This document shows positions 1 to 10,243 of a DNA stretch of 64,000 bases, piece after piece (within the stretch, counting starts at the first letter, position 1; each line of letters begins with the position of its first letter). Source of the stretch: Zerene cesonia (Eukaryota; Arthropoda; Insecta; Lepidoptera; Pieridae); contig NC_052120.1 of NCBI RefSeq assembly GCF_012273895.1, positions 3,596,001 to 3,660,000 of the forward strand. The letters run 5' to 3'. Both the position numbers and the translations under genes were made by a program. A model generated the notes under the pieces. The model searched no databases. It had not been told where the DNA came from and saw nothing but the letters and a program-made list of their open reading frames with translations.

Positions 1-70
1 AATTTTTTGTGCATATCGGGTAGGTCTGAGAATCGGCCAATATCTATTTTTCATACCCCTAAAGGATAAG
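1..70 (-). repeat. Interspersed repeat fragment (family B)
   Basis: The first bases ('gtgcatatcgggtaggtct ... atcggccaatatctattt') read in reverse complement as part of the lepidopteran repeat whose head appears at 32036-32112 ('aaaaatagatgttggccgat'). The shared word is AATAGATRTTGGCCGATTC. The copy is cut by the window edge. Confidence 0.5.
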
Positions 71-1463
71 CGGAAGGCAAAACAGAGTTTACCGAGTCAG
101 CTAGTAATTAATAAGAATGTTGATTGACATTACATACTTTATAAGCAAATCAATTTCATAAACGCTAAAGTTATCAGCCATTTTCATGACTTTAAAAGGG
201 TGGATTTGACTCTGTTGCCACAAAGTTTCGAATGAGTTATCAAGGTCAAGTGCGTATAAGCATTACAAGTGTTGTTTTAAAATATGACAAGGGCCGATAA
301 ATTATTACAAAATATATTGAAACTTTCTCACCACTTCATCTCTGTGCTTTGATTAATTATTGAAAGAGAAAGTGGATTGTTGAAATTTTAAAACATAATC
401 ATTACCTAATACCTATATAGATTTGCCAATGTAATAAATAAGAATGTGTTATGTTTGTTTGTTCATCTTTCCTTCGCATGGTAGCAGAAAAATTTTGTTT
501 TATGATTTTCGCGTTTGGAGATATACAGGAGGCTAGAGAGTGTATGTCACTTTAATTAGCGCGATGAAACATTGCATTCCCATTAATTTATTTTAACCAC
601 GTGTGCGAAGCCTCCGGCGGAAAGCTAGTAGCGAATTAATTTATTAGAAAGAAAACAAAAGAAGACTCCTACTGAGTTTTGGTTCATTATTCTAAATGAA
701 TAAAACGATCATTTAACAAACTTATCAAAAATGTTGTCTAGTATCATATACCAACCATAATTCAATCAAAATTGCCTAACCTGCCTTTTGTATTCTAGTT
801 TTGCAGCAAATAAAGTAGATATTATCATCCCTCGATATCATAGAATAACAGCCTATTAGCCTCCACCATTTGACATAAGTTCTATTCACGTTAATTCTTA
901 ATAGACTATAGTTTATGTTATCTGTTAAATATATAATAGTTTAAGGAATTAATGAAATTAGAAATGATTTAACAATTATATCTTTTGAATACGTTTTCAT
1001 GCTAGCATAATCATCCGTAGGTATATTCTTGAATGAGTTGAATCTTTGCTTAGTCTTTATGTTTAATCAGATAATAGTGTTATCTTAGTACGATAAAAAC
1101 TTATTACCCTTTAAACAAGCATATCTATTTAAGAGAATCAGATTAAATGTTGCTTTAAAACAAATCAGTCAGGAAAACAGTTTTGTGAGTAATTATTTCA
1201 TTTAAATTTATTTCGCAGTTAAAGTGACTGTTTTCAGAGACGAAAGACTAGGTAACAGTTAGGTACAAATTCTCTATATAAGTATAAAGTAAACATTTCG
1301 GAGTATGCATCAAAGTAAGTTGTTCTAATTATAGTGTTTTTTATTATTAATTGCGCTGCGTATTGCGGAATAAACATTATTTTCCTTATTGTCTTCTTTA
1401 CCTTTACTTTGAACCACCAGCATACCCCGGCTCTGAGAGACTGTTTTTTTTAATTATCCTAGC

Positions 1464-1560
1464 TGTAACCCGGCTATAAGTATCGTCACTCGTGTGGTAC
1501 TCAAGTAAAAAGTAGCCTATGTGCTAATCCAGACTATTAAAAATAAATAAATAAATAAAT
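1464..1560 (+). repeat. Degraded interspersed repeat with (AAAT)n tail
   Basis: 'CTAGCTGTAACCCGGC ... ACTCGTGTGGTACTCAAG' followed by 'AAAAAGTAGCCTATGTGCTAA' matches the copy at 21589-21750. It ends in four AAAT units, as expected for a truncated retroposed element. Confidence 0.6.
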
Positions 1561-2452
1561 TTTGTAGCATAATTGTCCAGTGTAAAAATCCAGGAGACAA
1601 AACCAAAGAATATCAAGAATCATTAATATCTATTTCGCCGTTCTTAAGATAGAAATGAGTTATCTAACCCGACTTTTTGTTATACCTATGCCCACAAATA
1701 AAATAACAGTAATCAGACTATATATCCATCACATATAATTCAAATAGAGCAATTGCTATGCAATGCATAATGAGGATGTTTTGTAGAACCTAAGGAGTAG
1801 TAAAAATTATTAGTATTTATTTTTCTGATTGTCTGATTGTCAGTTTCTCTGTTTACCAATATTAGATTCAACTATAAAAATATATTTAGGGGTGGCTTAT
1901 CTATCTAAGATACAAAAATAAATTTGCAAATATGTCATTAAAGAGGTGCCATTGGATAAGTGGTTAAAAATTCTAAATAGGGACCAAATGAAAACATTTC
2001 CCTATCAAACAAAAAGAATCAACACACAGCACATCCGGAGCTATCGAGTAACAAAGCCAAAAATACAGTGGAATTGAGGACCTCCTACGTTTTTGGGATG
2101 TGATTTGAAATATAGGTTTCTAAGTAGGATTTTTGCTAAAATAGTTGATGAGATATACGCATCTAAATACGTCATAGTGCCTCTTCTTCGAAAATCCACA
2201 GAGTAGAAAATTTTGTAGTCCACGAGGGCAAAATGTTTGTAAATCAATAAGAATATAATCCATAATTTTGTCCAAAACAAAGTAAGATTTGAATATATCT
2301 ACTCATACAAGTATTTGTTTTTATATTCCGATGACGATGAGATACTAGTATAGTTCTGTGGGATAGTATTATGTTATCTGTGGGAGGAGGTTCCTATAAT
2401 ATGATACCTACGTGTACCTAGGATTCGATTAGAAATAAGAACAAATTTCTTA

Positions 2453-2516
2453 CCACTAAATATATATTTAAATATATCTAGCTACTTATCTAAGTAGCTA
2501 GATATATTTAGTGGTT
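2453..2516. repeat. Hairpin, 18-bp perfect inner arms
   Basis: Arms 2471-2488 and 2491-2508 are perfect reverse complements around a 2-nt loop. The pairing continues outward (ccactaaa / tttagtgg) after a bulge of about 10 nt in the left arm. It has the form of a snap-back element or small MITE remnant. No function is evident. Confidence 0.6.
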
Positions 2517-2769
2517 TAACTCTGAGAATCCTGAAAGAAAAACTAACTAGGTATTCAAGGAAATAAATTTTTAACTCATTTGAGCCTTAAGTCTACACAA
2601 TTACCAAACACTCAATAGTGATAACGAGATATATAACTCTTCAAAAGAATAATTGAATTCTTATCGCATATTCGCGTCACCTCCTAGCTCAAGGCAGCAG
2701 AAGTGTAAATTGTAAAAAACAAAAATAATAATAATATCGTAGAATGAAACCAATTGGAATAAGAAATTT

Positions 2770-2820
2770 AAGAACATAGTAAGATTTTTAATTAATATTT
2801 AAAAATCGTACTATGATCTT
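2770..2820. repeat. Imperfect inverted repeat, about 22-bp arms
   Basis: Left arm 2770-2791 and right arm 2799-2820 pair with only about two mismatches around a 7-nt AT loop. It lies about 160 bp before the acceptor of the esterase start exon. Confidence 0.5.
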
Positions 2821-2997
2821 TTGATAACCCATAACTGCCTATATAATTTACGACCTATATTACGACCTACGATTTTCAAAACCGTTTTCACCCTTAAAAT
2901 CTCAGCCCTCCCACTTCCTGTTCACGGAACGCTCCTGAAAATTTTTAAAATAACTATATTCAATTTATTTTATTTTTCAGAATAGCCAGCTCTCAGG

Positions 2998-5900
2998 ATG
3001 AGTGTCGTCAAAGTGGAACAAGGAATGTTGAAAGGAGCTGTTTGTATCGCAGACGCTGAGAATTATTATGCGTATAAAGGCATTCCGTATGCAAAGCCAC
3101 CTATCGGTAAATTAAGATTCAAGGTACGTAAAATGTACTGTAACGTGTAGTCGTCTACTAGATGTGTAACCGAACCTAGTTATGTAAGATTAAATAAAAT
3201 AGGCATTGGTACTAAAGTTAATTCTTGGGAAGTGAGTGAATTTCGGCAGAGCAATCCGATCATGTAAGAACTACTTTCTGTTAACTTAACCGTGATGATG
3301 AGATTTGATAGTTTTCAACTCTAGCCATGAACACTCGCAAATCTATGTAATAAGAAGGATCTATGTAATAATATGTAGTAAGGAGGTAGTATCTATCTAT
3401 TATCTAGACTTGGCTGGCACCGACTTCGAATAGATGAATGAGTAGGGCTTGTAATAATTTTATTAATTTATTTTTGTCTATTGAGTGGTTCGAAGTGGGT
3501 AAAATTTTTGGTAAAAAACAATTATTTTTACCTTTTTAGTGCAAAACAAATATTAACTTAACCACTTTCAATGCGGATTATCGCTGTCAAATACCGTATT
3601 ACAATACAATTTATGTAGGAACTATTAATTAATTCACATGTAGTAGGCTAAGCAATACCTTTTTTTCATCAATCTGTTTTTTGCCTCATTTACTTAAGTA
3701 ACGCAGCGTTTGCATGAAGACAACTGATTATTTATAGAATTATCTGAGGATATAATAGTATGCTTATAAATAAATCCAGTCTGAGCTGTTTGAGTATGGG
3801 CTGGGCGTCGGAAGCCAACCCTGGGTGAAGCAGCCATGTCCTGATGGAATTTAGAAAAGGCTTTCATTGTTACATCAATTTACTAAATTTCGCGTCTTTG
3901 CTGATCACCGTTGAAGAGTTCCCTCACTGGAATATTAATTAATATTTTGTGGTAGCCAGTCAATTTACTATTTTAATTTAAATCATATCGATAACCACAA
4001 TTGAACTAAAAAATAAATAAGCAACGAATGTAAACAATTGCATTCGGCCATTTTGAATGAAAAATTGGAATTTTCCTTAGAGATTGCTATCCAGAAATAC
4101 TGGTCCGCTGGAGTATGCAATAAATTAGTTGGCTGTCAATTTCTGCAGTTGAGTACACCGTCCGAAATATAAATTTTCGTAAAAAATTGTAGCATTTCAA
4201 TGTTTCCGTTTTTCATAAAGAAATTTCTCTCTCAAACGCTTCGTGCCGGATCGTATTCGAACAAACACTTTAAAGCTTATTTCTAAAGACGTTAAACCAA
4301 ATAAAAAAATTGCGTGTTGTATTCTTAATAATGTATTAAATTAAACAAAAATCTTTTTATAGGCACCAGAGCCACCTGATTCATGGGACGGCGTTCGTGA
4401 CGCATTAGAACATGGGCCAGTTTGTCCACAATACAATGAGCGTCTCCAAAGAATTGATATGGGCAGTGAAGACTGCCTTTTCCTAAATGTATATACAAAA
4501 ACGCTTCAGCCCGAAAAAAAGCTCCCAGTTATGGTTTGGATACACGGAGGAGCCTTCTATACCGGCTCTGGTAACTCCGATTATTACGGACCGGAATTTT
4601 TCATGCAGCATAATGTTGTTTTAGTTACATTCAATTATAGATTAGAAGTATTTGGCTTTCTGTGCCTAGATAACGAGGAAGTACCCGGAAACGCAGGTTT
4701 GAAAGATCAAGTTGCAGCTTTAACGTGGGTCAAAAAAAATATATGTTCGTTTGGAGGGGATCCAGAAAATATAACAATATTTGGATGCAGCGCTGGGGCT
4801 TCATCTACATCATATCACATGATTTCTGAAATGAGCCAGGGTCTCTTTAATAAAGCGATCTGCCAAAGCGGCGTTTGTCTTAATGATTGGAGCTATAATA
4901 TTTATGCTAGACAAAGAGCGCTCCAATTAGGAAAATTACTGGGGAAAGATACAAAAGACGTGAATGAGCTTTTGCAATTTCTTAGAGGTGTTCCATCAGA
5001 ATCTTTAATAAACGTTAAATTACCTACAGTGGTCGCCGAATATCCAGATATATCGGACGTTATGACCTTTTCACCAGTTATTGAAAACCCCAATTTAAAG
5101 GTAGAAAAATTTATAAGCGATGCTCCGATAAACTTAGTGAAGAAAGGAAAAATTTCAAAAATACCAATAATGTTGGGATATACATCTGGAGAAGGAATAG
5201 AGATATGTCGAAATTTCGTTGACTCTGTATCGTTTTTTTCAAAGACAGGGATGGTATTACCTAGAGAACTTAAATTAAATACACCGCTTGGAGTTATAAA
5301 GCAAATGGATGAAAAAGTTCGTCACCATTACTTTGGCAACAAAACTTTGTCATTAGATATTCTTCAAAATTTAGTTAATTTACACACAGACAGTGTATTC
5401 TCGTATAATATTAGAAGATTTGCCCGCTACCATTTTATAAATTCTTTAATGCCAGTATACTTTTACAAATTCACGACAGAAACTGAAAGGAATCATACCA
5501 AGAAAAGCTATAAAATGGACCAAGTTGGCGGCGTCTGTCATGCAGATGATCTGCCTTACCTATTCAATATAAAGTGCTTGAAGATTCCTTTAACTGAAAA
5601 TTCAAAGTTAGCTGTAGAGCAAGTTGTAAAACTATGGGTTAATTTTGCGTCATGCGGGTAAGAATATTTTTACTTTTATGTCTAATAACAAAATTTAAGA
5701 TCAAACAAAAGACAAATAGGAATAAATATAATATAATATTACATGTTTTATACAATATATATATTCCTCGAAAAAATTAATTAAAGAAAATAAATATCAA
5801 TTATACCTACTAATAACATCTGACACTTAAAACCATCTATATTAATTAAAGTATAAATTAACATATAAATATTAATAGATACTGGATAATTCAATAGATA

Positions 5901-7105
5901 CTCGTAACTACCTAATATTTTTATCCTTTGAAATGTGAGCCTACATTTATATTCAGTTTTTACATCTATCCAGAAATATATTTAACGAGTATGAAAGCAT
6001 TTAATTTACTTATAAAAAAAAATGTTTTCATTCACTTGTCTGTGTCGATTAAAACATGCCTTTCGGCGCTCAAATTTTTCTTTCCTATTTACTCAGCTGG
6101 TGCGCTGTAATAAAGCATCTCTAGAAGGTATCCAGTACAAAATTACAGTAGATAAATATAGATGCATTATATTACTATGACAAATTATCAGATACTGCTG
6201 GAATCATATATTAGTACTTAACACCTTGAAACAAATCGGACACACGTTATAGGACACATATGCTTATGTCACAAGGAACCAAATACCAACCAAAATCAAT
6301 ATAATCCGTCGAGTACAATTATAAAACACATTATGAATTATCCTACACGATGTTTCTCACTGAAAGATGAATTTAGTTTTGTTTCATTATAAAAATAACA
6401 TATCATAACATATAAAAGTTTATAAATTTTCAGTGCATTATTTATGTATCTAAAACAATACAATTTTTTTTAACTAAGTATTTATCATTTACTATAAACT
6501 TATTTTAAGAAATAATTACTCGGTAGGTACAATAACACAAGTTAGCTGGTATCAGTTACAACTTGTTTCCTCTTATTGCATAGGTTTTTTTTTTTTTTTG
6601 TATAACAAATTTTCCACTAAATAAGGATCTACTTGGCTTTCGTTTGCGATAAAAATAGAGTACAAATGTCCCCTGTGTGATATGGTGAATATTGCATATT
6701 ACTGCAAGGTATTACAAGCATGTCGCGTATTCCTACCAATACATATACATTAATAACACTGAATGGGCCAAGAAGGCAATCACTACTTACAAATTTACAG
6801 TTTTTCTCACCATTGCAAAACCAAGATGGGACAATTTAGGCAACCTATAACCTTTTTATCATATGATTTTTATATGTCCAGTCTCGCTGTTTAGAAGGGA
6901 AACAAAACACCGACTTACAATATACATATTTTTTAGAAACCCTACTGCAAACTTCAGCAATGTTGAATGGAAACCGTTCACAGAAGAAGACAAATATTGC
7001 TTCATCATCGACAGGACACTCAAGTGCGATTTGAACGTCAATGAAGACAACATGAGGCTATGGGATGAACTATACGGTGAAAAGTTAATTAAAATAGAGA
7101 AGTAG
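2998..7105 (+). CDS. Carboxylesterase (intracellular alpha-esterase type), 3 exons, 529 aa
   Basis: Exons 2998-3123, 4363-5657 and 6937-7105 join in frame (phases 0 and 2) with canonical GT-AG introns; the first exon is preceded by an acceptor at 2980. It belongs to the alpha/beta-hydrolase carboxylesterase family, which hydrolyses carboxylic esters and, in insects, clears xenobiotics, odorants and lipid esters. Visible in the protein are EDCL at about residue 78, the oxyanion-hole motif HGGAF at 103-107, the nucleophile elbow GCSAG with Ser185, the acid in GYTSGEG (Glu319) and the catalytic His435 in GVCHADDLPY. The triad is complete, so the enzyme should be active. There is no signal peptide (it starts MSVVKVEQGMLKG) and no C-terminal retention signal (it ends IKIEK), which suggests a cytosolic enzyme. 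The elbow has Cys where many family members have Glu. The length is normal for the family. The physiological substrate cannot be told from sequence. Confidence 0.93.
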
Positions 7106-7226
7106 TCAAAACGTGTTGTGGCTTTATAAGTAGGTAATTATTTATACAGGTGAACTCATAGTTACTATTAGAACCAAAAAATACGGGTGATAACAATTAG
7201 TTACGAAATAGGCGACGATAGATAAT

Positions 7227-7232
7227 AATAAA
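7227..7232 (+). terminator. Candidate poly(A) signal of the esterase
   Basis: AATAAA lies about 120 nt after the stop codon TAG at 7103-7105, in a spacing usual for insect 3' UTRs. Confidence 0.5.
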
Positions 7233-10200
7233 ACATTTATTTGGAATTCTTTTTTTTATTTATTTTAGATGGTTATAAACGCTATCAGCTAAACGCTGGT
7301 CCCTTTTGTTATACGAATTCATAATTACTTTAGCATGAAAATATCTCGACAGTTATATTGTATACTGTAAATAAAACATCTAGTACACGATCTACTCAGA
7401 AAGAAATAAATATGGACAAAGATCCGTAGTTATAAACCAGGATATAAAATAAACAAAACAAAAAATGTGACGCTATGTGCATTGTGCAAAAGATCTTGAG
7501 TTCTTGCATTATCCCGTTCACGACGCTGATATTTCTGCCAAGAAGCTTTTGTTAGAGGCCTGCGAAGATTGAAAATTTAGTCTGCGTTTAAAGATCAACA
7601 ATAATATGTCAAAAAGCCTGAATTTTCGTAGTTGCACTATATTATATATATGTATATACTACTTTGGAGTGATTGTGGATGAAACTCAATCGTATTTAAC
7701 GTTGAAAATTTGTCATCTTTTCTAAGTAAATGTTGTAAGTGATGCACAACGTAATCTAGTCCTAAACTCTTAGTTGACGCCACACGCTTTTTTTTTTTGT
7801 TCATAATAAAAATTACTTCGTTTCCATTGGTGGAAAGTACAAAAATGAAAAGGAAAAAAATGCGACGGCGGAGACATTTAGCGTTTCTACCCCTTTTTGA
7901 CTCCTTTGCGTTGAGTTTATATTTTTGGATTCCATTCCAATCTGTATAGCATTCGTGAAATCTTTTGATACTATTGCTTATTGTTTTTCTCAAATCATAA
8001 TTTCATCCGCCTTTTTAATCTTAAAGTATTACTTTGTTAAAAGTTGATATCTCAATAGGCCGCTGACCAATGGGTCAAAACAATGGCTTAAGAGTACCTA
8101 TATAAATAATTTATATATAATTTTTAAGCAATGGAATTCTGAATATCGTGTATTGTTTAACCCCCTGACCACAGCCGAGAGCGACGTGGATATCGGCAAG
8201 CTTTTAAAAAATCGTGGGATTACACAATACAACAATTTCCTGGTGGTAATGGTGGTAAATATGTTAGAATAATGATACCTTGTTCTCAGAATGCACTTGT
8301 TTCGAGGCAATACTTTCTGAAAAGGGTATTTTAATGGTTGCTTAACTAATTCTCTAAATTGGTCCACAGCTAACACCACCATTTAACTAAATGGAACAAA
8401 ACTAATAATTGGCACAAATTAAAATTAAAATGATGACATACTTTAATCTCATAAAAACGATTAATCGTTACCCCGTAAATTATGGTATATCCTGACTGAA
8501 AACGTCAGGATTAGTTTTATGTTCCTACTATTAATATAATTTTGTTTTTTAAATTAACCTATTACCTTACGTATTTTATTAGGGATGATTAGGGAACCTC
8601 TTTATAGAGAGAATAATATTCACGAGTGTTATAAAGAAACTCAGAATAAATTAAAATGCATCGCCTAATTTTTATATATTTTGCTGCACAGTATGAGTTT
8701 TGAAGAAACACTCCGTATGAGTGTGAAGCTGTTACCGTGTTAAAACGTCAAGTCCGCGCGATTATTCGTACGCGGACTTGAATAGTAGCACGATTCGATA
8801 TCTGTCAGTTTTAAGACCTCAAAAATGCGAATGTGGTATTTTGTAATAAAACAATCAATATAAGGAATGACTCTTATAATTATTTTACATCTATATTTCA
8901 CGTTTATCATGTAAGGTAGTGTAACTGACATCATATAACTTAGTGAATCTTTACCAATATTATAGCTATACGGCTGCAAACAGCTATAAAATTTTCTTTA
9001 AACTGAAAGATTAGCAGTTCCTATATTCTATTCATTTATTTGGATGACAGTATAAATAATTACAAAAGAGCTGATCTAAATATCTTTAGTTTTTAAATTT
9101 CTTTTTAAAAAAAGAACCATATCTAAACATATGATGTTGAAATGAAATGGTCCATAAATTATATGTAGATTAGAAAGTTGTAGAATAGTTTAAACACAAA
9201 ATTTTTGAAAATTATATTGCGTTAATGTGATATTAAATAATGAATAATATTGTGTATCAACATATAACTCACACTCTAAATAAACACAAGACACCATCAC
9301 CCACATTCACAACTCATTTTACAGAAAATATAACTTTGTAAACTCGTGATTTAGTTTCAATTTATTGATCTGTAATTAATGAATGTGAATTAAAGAGAGG
9401 CTTCTAAATATTGGATTATGTTTATATTTCAATTAACGTAAGTATAGTGTTAATACTATTTGGAACTCTTTAGTTATTATTTCAGGCTGTTTTAAACGGA
9501 CAGAATTGAATAAGCACAAATATGAATATGGAAAGGAAGATCATCTTGTCTTAATTACTATGTATAAAAATATTAAAATTTATAACTTGTTGCCTTATAT
9601 AAAAGTTTATTTAAGACAGATGAAATCAACCATGCGATTGAAAGTACAAAGAATTATGAGAAATATATTATAAAAACTTTTGAAATTATAAAAGCTTCTG
9701 AAATTAAACCATGTATATTTCTTAACTTACTTTATTCCAGTTTAAAAAATACATTAACATAGGTTGATTTCCTGTCTTTATGACATTACGTCGAATTGGA
9801 CTTTCTTGTTGTCTTTACAAATACAGTATGAATTATTTATGGGGCATTTTTTGAATCTTCAACCGCTTAGTACAAACTAAAATGTGACATATAGAACTAA
9901 CAATGAATTCTCATTTATGCACTTAAATTATTATATTTGTTTCTTAAGAAATTTTGAAACAATGAAGTGCGCAAAAACTAAGCAATTAAAATTGCAAACC
10001 AATAATTCAGATATATCAAAACAAATTGTATTATAATATCAGATTAAGTATGAATTCATATACAGAAAAAAGATATATAATCCACGATAGAAGATTCTCA
10101 AAATGGCCGTCAACGCACACACACCGCCTTTGCGCGAGGAGATTTCAAATCAGCAACATACGCATCATTCCATCCTTGTCTTTTTTGTAAAGAAAGACCA

Positions 10201-10243
10201 AGACAGAATTCCCGCATACAACTCTCCCATTATAAATGTTGCG
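7233..10243. other. Intergenic region, esterase to U2AF38
   Basis: Three kilobases of AT-rich sequence. Open frames here are short, biased to Lys/Ile/Tyr, and lack plausible splice sites or recognisable domains. The right end should contain the U2AF38 3' UTR (minus strand). A short GC-rich hairpin lies at 8749-8780. I see nothing else. Confidence 0.5.
8749..8780. repeat. Short GC-rich hairpin
   Basis: CAAGTCCGCG (8749-8758) and its perfect reverse complement CGCGGACTTG (8771-8780) are separated by 12 nt. The GC-rich arms stand out from AT-rich surroundings. Confidence 0.55.

Larger units (their letters stand above)
71..2980. other. Intergenic region upstream of the esterase
   Basis: No coding exon is recognisable. 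The stretch is AT-rich and holds a degraded interspersed repeat (1464-1560) and two hairpins (2453-2516 and 2770-2820). A splice acceptor at 2979-2980 (polypyrimidine tract then CAG) shows that at least one 5' non-coding exon of the esterase lies somewhere upstream, but I cannot locate it. Confidence 0.5.

Noticed and set aside
7637..7993. 118-codon minus-strand frame
   Set aside because: Low-complexity Lys/Arg stretches, no recognisable domain, and no supporting splice or start context.
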